Assembly (NCBI RefSeq): GCF_001006005.1
Contig: NZ_CP011254.1
Span: 4,154,001-4,218,000 of the forward strand
Length of the DNA stretch: 64,000 bases
Reading direction: 5' to 3'
Origin: Serratia fonticola
GTDB taxonomy: Bacteria > Pseudomonadota > Gammaproteobacteria > Enterobacterales > Enterobacteriaceae
A program made the translations under genes and the position numbers. This document shows positions 9,478 to 17,739 of this stretch, piece by piece. A model generated the notes under the pieces. That model was given only the letters and a program-made list of their open reading frames with translations, did no database searches and was not told the DNA's origin. Position 1 is the first letter of the stretch. Each line of letters begins with the position of its first letter.

Positions 9478-10428
9478 CTACAGACCGGTTAGGTAAAAGA
9501 CAAAGGCCAGCGCCGCTACGCCAAAACCGAGCCAGGTAACGTGGTGCGTCAACAAGAACCGCCCACGCGCCAAGGTATTTTCAAAAATGGAGGCGATGAC
9601 AAACACCGTCAGTAGCTTGGCCAGCATGATGACTGCCGCCAGTGCCAGCGCAGGCACCGTCAGCTCCACTGCCTTGCCAAAGGGAATAAAGACCGCCAGG
9701 AACAGCTCGGCCACCACTACCTGCTTGAGACCGATCCCCCATTTCACCAACGCCAGGCCAGAGCCGGAGTATTCGGTCAACGGCCCTTCCTGAAGTTCCT
9801 GTTCCGCCTCTGCTACATCGAAGGGGATCTTGCCCATTTCGATAAACGCGGCGAAACCGCAGGCCAGCATGGCCAGCAGGGTGGCCGTTGGGGAGCTCCA
9901 CCCTTCGGTCAGGGTGGCGCTGATGGTGCCGATATTGGTGGAACCGGCAATCAGCGCGACCACCAACAACGCCAGGATCAGCGTAGGTTCTACCAATACG
10001 CCCAGCGTCAGTTCGCGGCTGGCCCCGATCCCGGCAAACGGGCTACCGGTATCCAGACCAGACAGCGAGAAGAAGAAGCGGAACAGTGCGAACAGATAGA
10101 GCAGGGTGATCAAGTCCCCCGCACCGGCAAACGGCGACGTCCGCGTGAAGATGGGCAGCGTCATCGCCACCAGCAACATGCTGCTCAGCAACACATAAGG
10201 CATCACGCGGAAGATGGCGCCCGACTGTGCCGGAGCTACCTCCTGACGTTTGAACAGCTTGCCCATATCGCGGTAGTCCTGCCAAATGCCGGGGCCACGG
10301 CGAGAGTGCATCCGGGCGCGGATTTGGCGGGAGATCCCGGTGAACAGCGGCGCGATCGCCAGCATTATCAGCGCCTGCATCAGCGCGAAGAGTCCCATCA
10401 TTAACGACGGTGTTTCCTGCATCGACAT
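9478..10428 (-). CDS. hyfC: Hydrogenase-4 membrane anchor subunit HyfC (NuoH-like)
   Basis: Membrane protein of 316 aa, homologous to HycD and NuoH, which docks the soluble hydrogenase module on the membrane arm. Visible family motifs are RARMHSRRGPGIWQDYRDMG near the N-terminus, and EMGKIPFDVAEAEQELQEGP followed by LTEYSG in the middle. The start is placed at ATG 10428 (MSMQETPSL) with AGGGGAAA upstream, 11 bp after the hyfB stop. The longer frame to 10494 lies inside hyfB and is not supported. Confidence 0.95.
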   Translation of the reverse strand: MSMQETPSLMMGLFALMQALIMLAIAPLFTGISRQIRARMHSRRGPGIWQDYRDMGKLFKRQEVAPAQSGAIFRVMPYVLLSSMLLVAMTLPIFTRTSPFAGAGDLITLLYLFALFRFFFSLSGLDTGSPFAGIGASRELTLGVLVEPTLILALLVVALIAGSTNIGTISATLTEGWSSPTATLLAMLACGFAAFIEMGKIPFDVAEAEQELQEGPLTEYSGSGLALVKWGIGLKQVVVAELFLAVFIPFGKAVELTVPALALAAVIMLAKLLTVFVIASIFENTLARGRFLLTHHVTWLGFGVAALAFVFYLTGL

Positions 10429-10439
10429 GCTATTTCCCC

Positions 10440-12455
10440 TTAAACCGCGACAAGCAACAGCAGGATCACCAAGGCGATCACCACATACAGGCAATAGAAG
10501 CGGAAGTCGCCGCTCTGCATGCCCTGCAACCGTACACCCAGGCGTTGAGAGGCCTTGACCAGCGGATTGATGATCCAGTCATCCCAGAACGGCTCGGCGC
10601 GTGTTGCCCCTGCGGTGGTCTGTTCCAGTGCTCGCGACAATACAGGCGTTGGATCGAGCTGCTTGCGCAGACGGTACAGCGAGGCAAACATGGCACGCAG
10701 TGGCTGGGTAAAGCCCCCGGCGGATACCGCCATCGCTTGCTCCCAGTTGTAGCCGCAGGCCCACGGGTCGCCACGGCGACGGAAGCTGGACTGATTGCTT
10801 TTCAGCAGCAGATACACCGCCAATGGGATCAGCGGCAGGGCGAGCAGCAGGATAAAGGTCAGCGCCGGTGACAGCATGGCCTGGCTGGCCAGTTGCGGCA
10901 CCAGCATTGAGCCTTGCACCACGGTGACGTCATGAGTGCCGACCAGCGTCATGGCAACCTGGGCCAGAATGGGAGCGACCACGCTGGCCCCTACGCCGAG
11001 CAATACGCACAGCAGGGCCAGCAACAGCATGGAGACTGTCATCTGCCATGGCACTTCGCGAGCCTGCGCCGCTTTTTCACTGCGCGGCCCGCCGCAGAAG
11101 CTGACGCCGTAGACCTTGACGAAGCACATCGCCGCCAGCGCCCCGGTGATCGCCAGCATCACCATGGCAATCGGGCCGCTGAGGCGCATCACAAAGTTGC
11201 CGTCGTGGCTCATGGAGAACAGCGATTGGTAGGTGTACCACTCGCTGATAAAACCGTTCAGCGGCGGCAGGGCGGAGATCGACATACAGCCGATCAGGAA
11301 CGCCAGCCCGGTGAGCGGCATCAGCTTCGCCAGGCCGCCCATGTGTTCCATATCGCGGGTATGTACGCGCCAAATCACGGCACCGGCACCCAGGAACAGC
11401 AAACCTTTAAACACCGCATGGTTGAGCAGGTGATATAGCGCGCCGAGCAGGCCCAACGCCGCCATCACCGGATGTCCGCTAGCCATGCCGACCATCGCCA
11501 CGCCCACGCCCATTAAAATGATGCCGATGTTCTCCACCGTGTGCCAGGCCAGCAGGCGTTTGATATCGTGCTCGGCCAACGCATACAGCACTCCCAACAC
11601 TGCAGACACTGCGCCGAAGGCTAGCACCACGATGCCCCACCACATTTCGGTGGCACCCAGCAGGTCGATCCCGACCTTGATGATGCCGAAGATGCCGATC
11701 TTCACCATCACGCCGGACATCAGCGCTGAGGCATGAGAAGGAGCCGCGGGGTGGGCGCGCGGTAACCAGCTGTGCAGCGGCAGCATCCCCGCCTTGGCCC
11801 CAAAACCAAAGAAGGAAAGCAGGAAAACCACCGACGCCATCCAAGGGGAGAGCGACAGCGAACGGAAGGAGTCAAAGTCCAGGCTGCCGCTCTGCCGCCA
11901 CATCAGGAAGAAGGCGATCATGATCAGCACCGAACCGGCGTGGGCGATAAAGAAGTACAGCAAACCGGCGCTGATGGATTCGTCATCCTGATCGGCGATC
12001 ACCAGGAACCAGGAGGCCAGCGACATCATTTCGAACAGAATAATGAAGTAGAAGGCGTTATCCATCACCACCAGCCCGACCATCGAGGCGATAAACAGGT
12101 TCATAAAGAACCCCATGCTCGCGGCGCCTTTGCCGCGATACTCCTGCACATAGGCGATGGAATACAACGCACAAACGGTGACCAGCAGCGAAATCACCAC
12201 CAGCATAAAGGCCGCCAGCGAGTCCATGCGCACCACAAAGGCGGCAAATGAGAACAGGCCAGGGGTGGAGAAGGTGAGGGTTTGCCCGCTTAACAGGACG
12301 GGAACGGCGCTGCATAGCCCTAACAGGCCGCCGATCATCGCGCTGATGCCTGCCAGCAAAATGGCGAGGCGCTCCCGGCGAAACAGCAGTAGTGATAACA
12401 CGCCACCGGCGACATAAATCACCAAAGCCCACAGCAGTAGAGTGAGAGAGTCCAT
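10440..12455 (-). CDS. hyfB: Hydrogenase-4 membrane subunit HyfB (NuoL-like)
   Basis: Large antiporter-like membrane subunit of 671 aa. The length matches HyfB (about 672) rather than HycC (about 608). Helical segments fill almost the whole protein. Conserved stretches include GAKAGMLPLHSWLPRAHPAA, PSHASALMSGVMVKIGIFG and EHDIKRLLAWHTVENIGII. The C-terminal region contains a soluble part (CGYNWEQAMAVSAGGFTQPLR) seen in HycC/HyfB. It lies two bases after hyfA, so the two are probably translated together. Confidence 0.95.
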   Translation of the reverse strand: MDSLTLLLWALVIYVAGGVLSLLLFRRERLAILLAGISAMIGGLLGLCSAVPVLLSGQTLTFSTPGLFSFAAFVVRMDSLAAFMLVVISLLVTVCALYSIAYVQEYRGKGAASMGFFMNLFIASMVGLVVMDNAFYFIILFEMMSLASWFLVIADQDDESISAGLLYFFIAHAGSVLIMIAFFLMWRQSGSLDFDSFRSLSLSPWMASVVFLLSFFGFGAKAGMLPLHSWLPRAHPAAPSHASALMSGVMVKIGIFGIIKVGIDLLGATEMWWGIVVLAFGAVSAVLGVLYALAEHDIKRLLAWHTVENIGIILMGVGVAMVGMASGHPVMAALGLLGALYHLLNHAVFKGLLFLGAGAVIWRVHTRDMEHMGGLAKLMPLTGLAFLIGCMSISALPPLNGFISEWYTYQSLFSMSHDGNFVMRLSGPIAMVMLAITGALAAMCFVKVYGVSFCGGPRSEKAAQAREVPWQMTVSMLLLALLCVLLGVGASVVAPILAQVAMTLVGTHDVTVVQGSMLVPQLASQAMLSPALTFILLLALPLIPLAVYLLLKSNQSSFRRRGDPWACGYNWEQAMAVSAGGFTQPLRAMFASLYRLRKQLDPTPVLSRALEQTTAGATRAEPFWDDWIINPLVKASQRLGVRLQGMQSGDFRFYCLYVVIALVILLLLVAV

Positions 12456-12457
12456 GT

Positions 12458-13078
12458 TTATTTCTGCCCCCTGACGAGAGAAGGAGAGGATGGCCAGCCG
12501 ATCGCGACCTGGCCGGCTCGCGCCAAACGCCGGGCCTGCGCTTCCTGCTCAAGCTGCTGCTCATCGACGATATGCAAGGCATTGGTTGGGCAGATGCGCA
12601 CGCATTCCGGCCCATCGGCGAGGAACGCGCAGAGATCGCACTTCACCGCCACCGTTTTGATCCCGGCATTCCAGGACAGATAGGGCGATTGGCTTGCGGG
12701 GCTGGTTGGCACGTCGGGCAGTAGTTCTGCCGGGACGTACTGCTCAAACATCGACGGGATATTGACTGGCCCGCTGCCCGCAGGCGTGATTGCACCGAAC
12801 GGGCAGGCCAGGCCACACAGCTTGCAGCCAATGCACAGGGTCTCGTTCAGTTCGATGGCGTGCTCGCCGTGCGTGATGGCGTTGACCGGGCAAACGCGCG
12901 CGCAAGGGGCATCTTCACATTGGCGGCAAAGCATCGGTGCCGTTTGCTCTCCAACGCGCGTCACCATCAGCCTGGGATGCGACTGTAGCCCTTCGGCCTT
13001 ATGCACCTCAGTGCAGGCGGCCATGCAGGTGTTGCAGCCGATACAGTGCTGAGGCTCCGCAATAACAAAGCGGTTCAT
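12458..13078 (-). CDS. hyfA: Hydrogenase-4 ferredoxin subunit HyfA (HycB-like)
   Basis: Electron-transfer protein of 206 aa thought to carry electrons from FdhF to the hydrogenase. Four cysteine groups are visible: CIGCNTCMAAC, CRQCEDAPCARVCP, CIGCKLCGLACP, and CDLCAF with CVRICP, so four [4Fe-4S] clusters are expected. The start MNRFVIAEPQHC at 13078 has GGAGGAAC upstream. The extra 28 codons upstream overlap the hydN end and are rejected. It shares its fold with HydN 31 bp upstream, and the pair probably arose by duplication. Confidence 0.94.
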   Translation of the reverse strand: MNRFVIAEPQHCIGCNTCMAACTEVHKAEGLQSHPRLMVTRVGEQTAPMLCRQCEDAPCARVCPVNAITHGEHAIELNETLCIGCKLCGLACPFGAITPAGSGPVNIPSMFEQYVPAELLPDVPTSPASQSPYLSWNAGIKTVAVKCDLCAFLADGPECVRICPTNALHIVDEQQLEQEAQARRLARAGQVAIGWPSSPSLVRGQK

Positions 13079-13109
13079 GGCCGTTCCTCCAACAGAAAGC
13101 GGTTCATGC

Positions 13110-13652
13110 TTACATCGCCAACGACAGTGTGCTGAGGGCGGCGCGGCGGCGTTTTTCAGCATTCATTTTTTGCAGCAGTTGTTGGTCTATGCAGTGCAAC
13201 GCGTCGGTGGGGCAAAACTCCATACAGGCAGGGCCATTGGCTCGTCCGGTGCAGAGATCGCACTTGTGTGCTTCCGCTTTCTCGGCGGCGGGGAACATCA
13301 AGGCATTGCCATGGTGGACTACCGGGCGGGTGATCACTTCCATCACCCCGTAGGGGCAAGCCATGCCGCAGGCTTTACAGCCGATGCAGCGTTCCTGCGC
13401 AACCTTGACCATGCCGTCGCTCTGGCTGATGGCCCCGTTGGGGCAAACGCTGGCGCAGGGGGCATCATCACACTGACGACACAGCACCACGGTGCTGACA
13501 TTGCCGCCTTTCAGCAGATGCAGGCGAGGCGTGAAGTTGGCGGCATCCAGCGCCGAGACATCCTGGTTTTGGCTATGGGCCACTACGCAGGCGATCTCAC
13601 AAGTACGGCAGCCAATGCATTTTTGCGGATCGGCCATGATAAACCTGTTCAT
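13110..13652 (-). CDS. hydN: Ferredoxin-like electron carrier HydN
   Basis: First gene of the long leftward operon: a 180-aa protein with four cysteine groups (CIGCRTCEIAC, CRQCDDAPCASVCP, CIGCKACGMACP, CDLCTGRANGPACMEFCP) and the start MNRFIMADPQKC typical of HydN. In E. coli hydN is linked to hypF and supports formate dehydrogenase H activity. Here it heads the hyf operon. AGGAG lies seven bases before the ATG at 13652. A weak sigma-54 type element about 85 bp upstream would place it under FhlA control. Confidence 0.92.
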   Translation of the reverse strand: MNRFIMADPQKCIGCRTCEIACVVAHSQNQDVSALDAANFTPRLHLLKGGNVSTVVLCRQCDDAPCASVCPNGAISQSDGMVKVAQERCIGCKACGMACPYGVMEVITRPVVHHGNALMFPAAEKAEAHKCDLCTGRANGPACMEFCPTDALHCIDQQLLQKMNAEKRRRAALSTLSLAM

Positions 13653-13725
13653 CAGTCACTCCTGATTACCTTCCATCGTTAAACCCCAGGCGGCGAGCCT
13701 TTGAGTCTGTGCTGCCGTTAGCTAT

Positions 13726-13740
13726 ACATAAAACGTGCCA
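13726..13740 (-). promoter_or_regulatory. Candidate sigma-54 promoter of the hydN-hyf operon
   Basis: The minus strand reads TGGCACGTTTTATGT. The -24 box is perfect and the spacing correct, but the -12 box is ATGT rather than TTGC, so the site is weaker than those of hypA and fdhF. The start of transcription would fall near 13714, about 62 nt upstream of hydN. Confidence 0.55.
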
Positions 13741-13868
13741 AGCGTAATAAATGGATATAAAACAGGTTGTTGTAATTTTATTGACCGCGTATGAACGGCT
13801 GAATGGCATAAACGACGAAGCTGGAGGGGGGATTTGTCACATTCAGCCCGGGTTGGCGTCGTCACTTC

Positions 13869-13901
13869 GTCATTTTTGTCGAAATCGGTAGCAAAAATGA
13901 C
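13869..13901. promoter_or_regulatory. Palindromic candidate FhlA upstream activating sequence
   Basis: GTCATTTTTG (13869-13878) and CAAAAATGAC (13892-13901) form a perfect 10-bp inverted repeat around TCGAAATCGGTAG. The left half with its neighbour reads CATTTTTGTCGAAAT, close to the FhlA consensus CATTTCGTACGAAATG as I recall it. It lies about 75-100 bp upstream of the hypA -24 box and about 130-165 bp from the hydN one, suitable for an enhancer. Confidence 0.55.
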
Positions 13902-13910
13902 GGTTTGGCC

Positions 13911-13949
13911 CTCATCCGCTTGCCTTCTCCCTGATGGCAAGCGGATGAG
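13911..13949. repeat. Perfect 14-bp inverted repeat upstream of the hypA promoter
   Basis: CTCATCCGCTTGCC (13911-13924) is repeated in exact inverse as GGCAAGCGGATGAG (13936-13949) around an 11-base spacer. It sits 16 bp upstream of the hypA -24 box. It is not followed by a T-run, so it is not a typical terminator. It could be a protein-binding site or a remnant of a mobile palindromic repeat. Confidence 0.7.
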
Positions 13950-13965
13950 GGTGATGGGATCACCT

Positions 13966-13981
13966 TGGCACCCTAATTGCA
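13966..13981 (+). promoter_or_regulatory. Sigma-54 promoter of hypA-hypC-fhlA
   Basis: TGGCACCCTAATTGCA matches the sigma-54 consensus TGGCAC-N5-TTGCA at every position. Transcription should start near 13992, about 34 nt before the hypA ATG. FhlA encoded three genes downstream could act here, which would give positive feedback. Confidence 0.85.
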
Positions 13982-14025
13982 CTAGCTGAAGCATCGGTTA
14001 TTAATCGCCGAACAACGGAGCCCAG

Positions 14026-14370
14026 ATGCATGAAATAACCCTGTGCCATCATGCGATGGAAATCATGCAGCAACATGCCCGGCAAAATCATGCCCGACGC
14101 ATTACCGCCGTCTGGTTTGAGATCGGCGCATTTTCCTGCGTGGAGGCGGAGTCGTTGCGGTTCTGCTTTGACATGGTTTGTCGCGGCACCTTGGCCGAAG
14201 GCTGCGAGTTACATCTGCTCGAACAACAGGCACAGTGCTGGTGCCACGACTGCCGGGTGGATGTGCAACTGCTGGCTCCCCAGGTCTTGGTCTGCCCGCA
14301 ATGCGGCGGGCGCAACCTGCGAGTGCAGGCGGATGACGGCTTGCAACTCAAGCGCCTGGAAATTGAATAA
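14026..14370 (+). CDS. hypA: Hydrogenase nickel incorporation protein HypA
   Basis: Cytoplasmic nickel chaperone of 114 aa that delivers nickel to the hydrogenase large subunit together with HypB. The N-terminus MHEITLCHHAM carries the His2 nickel ligand. The zinc site is the paired motif CWCHDC (near residues 71-76) and CPQC (near 89-92). It is the first gene after a perfect sigma-54 promoter and is 15 bp upstream of hypC. The usual partner hypB is not next to it. Confidence 0.95.
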   Translation: MHEITLCHHAMEIMQQHARQNHARRITAVWFEIGAFSCVEAESLRFCFDMVCRGTLAEGCELHLLEQQAQCWCHDCRVDVQLLAPQVLVCPQCGGRNLRVQADDGLQLKRLEIE

Positions 14371-14385
14371 CCAAGAGGAAAAAGC

Positions 14386-14679
14386 ATGTGTATAGGCATT
14401 CCCGGTAAGGTTGTGGCGCTGGACGAAAACCAACACCAGCACGCCTGGGTCGACGTCTGCGGTGTGCAACGAGAAGTGAATATTGCCCTGGTGTGCCAGG
14501 ACGATGAACCGCCAGAAGCGCTAATCGGTAGCTGGGTGTTGATCCATGTAGGCTTTGCCATGAGCCGCCTGGATGAGCATGAAGCACAGGAAACCTTGTC
14601 GGCACTGCAAGCTATGGGGGAAGTGGAGCAGGACGTGGCGCTGTTCCTTGCAGGCGAAGGAAACCAGGAACGGCGATAA
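14386..14679 (+). CDS. hypC: Hydrogenase assembly chaperone HypC
   Basis: Chaperone of 97 aa that binds HypD and the large-subunit precursor while the Fe(CN)2CO group is built and transferred. The start [14 protein letters not shown] has the essential Cys2. The segment [20 protein letters not shown] is the family core. AGAGGAAAAAGC precedes the ATG. hypB, which lies between hypA and hypC in E. coli, is missing, and hypD and hypE do not follow. Confidence 0.95.
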   Translation: MCIGIPGKVVALDENQHQHAWVDVCGVQREVNIALVCQDDEPPEALIGSWVLIHVGFAMSRLDEHEAQETLSALQAMGEVEQDVALFLAGEGNQERR

Positions 14680-14818
14680 ATTGTGCTATCCCCGGCAAAT
14701 GATATTCCTGTTGCGGTGTTTTGTTGATCCGGTCGGGAGAAATTACCATTAACAAACCTTACTCTTTGTGAGGATGTTCGCTGGCAATAATCTTCGTGAC
14801 TCAGACAAGTGATAAACC

Positions 14819-16885
14819 ATGTCGACTGTACGCTTAGAACAACAAGACCTGCTCGAAATTACCCGCATGCTGCTCGGGCAGCATACTTTCATCGATCTGT
14901 TACTGCAATTGCGTCAGGTGTTGCGGCGTCTGCAACTGGCCGACAGCGTCGCGTTGGTGCTATTTGATCCTCATAGCGAACGGGTGAGTTTTCACGGGCT
15001 GGATCACGCGCTGCAGCCGGTAAACTATCAGGACGAAACGCTGCTGGTGAATGGTCCGGTCAGCCGCTTTCAACACAGCTCGTTACCCCAACGCTGGCAG
15101 GCCGATGAGCTGCACGAACGCTATCCGCAAATCCGCGCCCTGAAGTTGCATCCTCCCTTCAACCAATACTGTCTGATGCCGCTACATGCGGGTGGTCGGC
15201 CGCTCGGTGGTTGTGAATTACTGCGTAGCGGAAACGAGCCGTTCAGCGATGCCAGCCTGGTGCAGTTGCAAACGCTGATGGAGCTGGTGGCGCTGGCTAC
15301 GCAGCAGATCGTTTTGCTGGACAACGCGCAACGGCAACAGCACCAGCTACGTCATGAGCTGGATGACTATCGCATCTTGGTGGATGTCACCAATGCGGTG
15401 CTGTCAAAGCTGGATCTGGATGACGTGATGGGGGAGATCTCGGAGAAAATTCACCACTTTTTCAACAGTGATGCCATCAGCATAGTATTACGCAGTAACC
15501 ACGCCGAGCAGCTCACCATCTACTCCACCCACTATCTGAACAACAATACTGCTGAACGTCAGCAGTACAACGTGGCATTGGCAGGCACCTTAACCGAACG
15601 GGTGATGCGCAGCGGCGAAATGCTGCTGTTGAACCTGAAAAATGCCGAGCAGCTTTCCGGCTATGAACGTCGGCTGTTTGAACTCTCACAGGGCAGGATC
15701 GAGGCATTGTGCGTATTGCCACTGATATTCGGCCAAAAGAAGCTGGGCGTGCTGAAGCTGGCGCAATGCCAGGCAGATGGCTTTAACGCGGCCAGCTTAC
15801 GGGTGCTGCAACAAATTGCCGAGCGTATTGCCATCGCGGTGGATAACGCGCTGGCCTGCCAGGAGATCAACCGGCTCAAAGAGAGTCTGGTGCATGAGAA
15901 CCTGTATCTGACTGAGCAGATCAACGTCAATCATCCCGATCTGAGCGAGATTGTTGGGCGCAGCGCGGGGATGTCTGCGGTGCTCAAACAGGTCGAAATC
16001 GTGGCTAAAAGCGACTGTTCGGTGCTGATCCTCGGGGAGACTGGCACCGGCAAGGAGCTGATAGCGCGAGCGATCCATAACCTGAGCGAACGGCGTGACC
16101 AGCGCATGGTGAAAATGAATTGTGCGGTGATGCCTGCGGGCCTGTTGGAAAGCGATCTGTTTGGCCATGAAAAAGGCTCGTTTACCGGAGCCTCCACCCA
16201 ACGCATGGGCCGTTTTGAACTGGCGGAGAAGGGGACGCTATTCCTTGATGAAGTGGGAGAAATCCCCATTGAGCTGCAGCCCAAGCTGCTGCGGGTGTTA
16301 CAGGAGCGGGAGTTTGAGCGAGTCGGTGGCAACAAACCGATCTCCGTCGATATCCGTCTGATTGCCGCCACCAACCGGGATTTGCAGCAGATGGTGGCCG
16401 ATCGTGAGTTTCGCAGCGATCTGTTTTATCGCCTGAACGTGTTTCCGATCGTCATTCCACCGCTGCGTGAACGGCCCGAGGATATCCCCCAACTGGTGAA
16501 GTTCCTGACCCATAAAATTGCTCGCCGCATGAAACGCACCATCGACAGTATCCCGGCGCAAACGCTGCGGTTATTAAGCCAGATGCCGTGGCCGGGCAAC
16601 GTGCGTGAACTGGAGAACGTGATTGAGCGGGCGGTATTGCTGACGCGCGGCTCGGTGCTTGAGTTACCGCTGCCTGAATTGCAGTATTCGCAACCCTCAA
16701 TGGTGCTCTCCGCACCAGCCACGGAAACGGTATCGCCGGAGGAAGATGAGCGCCAACGGGTGCTCCGCGTGCTGAGAGAAACCAACGGCGTGGTTGCCGG
16801 GCCACGCGGGGCCGCACAGCGCCTTGGATTGAAACGCACTACGCTGCTATCGCGAATGAAGAAGTGGGGAATTTCGGTGAATTGA
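14819..16885 (+). CDS. fhlA: Formate-responsive sigma-54 activator FhlA
   Basis: Transcriptional activator of the formate regulon, 688 aa (E. coli about 692). The N-terminal 380 residues contain two GAF-like regions that sense formate. The AAA+ domain (about 378-615) has Walker A GETGTGKE (406-413) and Walker B TLFLDE (473-478). The C-terminal Fis-type helix-turn-helix ends in RLGLKRTTLLSRMKKWGI. The sigma-54 contact loop reads GSFTGA (453-458) instead of the usual GAFTGA. It follows hypC by 139 bp with no clear promoter of its own, so it is probably transcribed from the hypA promoter. Expected targets are hydN, hypA and fdhF in this window. Confidence 0.96.
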   Translation: MSTVRLEQQDLLEITRMLLGQHTFIDLLLQLRQVLRRLQLADSVALVLFDPHSERVSFHGLDHALQPVNYQDETLLVNGPVSRFQHSSLPQRWQADELHERYPQIRALKLHPPFNQYCLMPLHAGGRPLGGCELLRSGNEPFSDASLVQLQTLMELVALATQQIVLLDNAQRQQHQLRHELDDYRILVDVTNAVLSKLDLDDVMGEISEKIHHFFNSDAISIVLRSNHAEQLTIYSTHYLNNNTAERQQYNVALAGTLTERVMRSGEMLLLNLKNAEQLSGYERRLFELSQGRIEALCVLPLIFGQKKLGVLKLAQCQADGFNAASLRVLQQIAERIAIAVDNALACQEINRLKESLVHENLYLTEQINVNHPDLSEIVGRSAGMSAVLKQVEIVAKSDCSVLILGETGTGKELIARAIHNLSERRDQRMVKMNCAVMPAGLLESDLFGHEKGSFTGASTQRMGRFELAEKGTLFLDEVGEIPIELQPKLLRVLQEREFERVGGNKPISVDIRLIAATNRDLQQMVADREFRSDLFYRLNVFPIVIPPLRERPEDIPQLVKFLTHKIARRMKRTIDSIPAQTLRLLSQMPWPGNVRELENVIERAVLLTRGSVLELPLPELQYSQPSMVLSAPATETVSPEEDERQRVLRVLRETNGVVAGPRGAAQRLGLKRTTLLSRMKKWGISVN

Positions 16886-16916
16886 TCAGATAGCACGCGG
16901 CAATAAACGCTCCTCG

Positions 16917-16938
16917 CCCTCTCCCAAAAGGAGAGGGG
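16917..16938. terminator. Hairpin downstream of fhlA
   Basis: CCCTCTCC-CAAAA-GGAGAGGG is a perfect 8-bp stem 31 bases after the fhlA stop. No T-run follows, so it may act in 3'-end protection or be a fragment of the CCCTCTCC repeat family seen complete near 60.7 and 62.5 kb. Confidence 0.45.
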
Positions 16939-17739
16939 ACCGAACGTGCCCCGGTTGGCTTTAAACCTTATATCGGTTCCGTATTCGCGGAGAAAACTGA
17001 ATGTGCCACAAATTAACCCCAGCCGCCAAGGCTTGGAGTTTCATGCTGTCAGGCAGCTATCCCTCTTCTTATACCCTTATTTTAAATAAGCCTTAAGGCT
17101 ATATTGTCTCTCTTGGCGAGATAAATTTTATCATTAAAGCTATTTTTTTATCATTTTTAATGAAATGAATGGTTTTTGGTAATGATTTTAGTTTTATTAA
17201 CTATTTAAAGATATGTAATTAGTTTTTAAATCTACTTAATTTTTCTATAATGGTTTTTATATCTACTTTTGCCATGGTTTTGTGATAAAGCACCAAAAAA
17301 GGGATTTATCACTGCGCTGCAGAGTCGTTTTTATAGTGAATATTTATTAAAATCAATGTGTTAAATTGAATCTATGCGGCTTTTCTTACGATCGTTGACA
17401 GCTGGACGACATTAATTAATATTAGCAGGGAAGAATTTTTGCTCAGAAGATTCTTGGAGGATGGAACTCAAGTTGGCCTACCCCACATAATGGGGGTCTT
17501 GGTGTGAATACCAGTGTTAATAGGCTGTAATAGTTTGCAAAGGAATGGCGTGTCAGATAATCAAGACCTATCTTGCCCTTCGACTTGTTGTCCATCTAAA
17601 CATCAATGTGCGTGCTTTAAGGCTTTCCTTATATCGCTCGATTGATAAATTTGGATAATGCTCTCTTATCGCACGTGATACGGACTGCTTGGCACCATTG
17701 AATGGTATTAGGCATCAGCTAAATTAACCTTATATCACA
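16939..17739. other. AT-rich intergenic region between fhlA and the regulatory island (about 800 bp)
   Basis: No open frame worth calling. Base composition drops sharply after about 17050, with long A/T runs. It presumably holds the promoter of the LuxR-type gene at 17740. A short hairpin CCCCACATAATGGGG occurs at about 17480-17494. The segment at 17012-17060 resembles the region at 13679-13727. The sharp change in composition suggests the edge of acquired DNA. Confidence 0.55.

Larger units (their letters stand above)
13653..14025. other. hydN-hypA divergent regulatory region (373 bp)
   Basis: No gene. It holds back-to-back sigma-54 type promoters, a palindromic candidate activator site (13869-13901) and a perfect 14-bp inverted repeat (13911-13949). 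The layout fits one upstream activator region serving both divergent operons. A minus-strand reading frame at 13722-13994 covers these signals and is not accepted. Confidence 0.7.
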
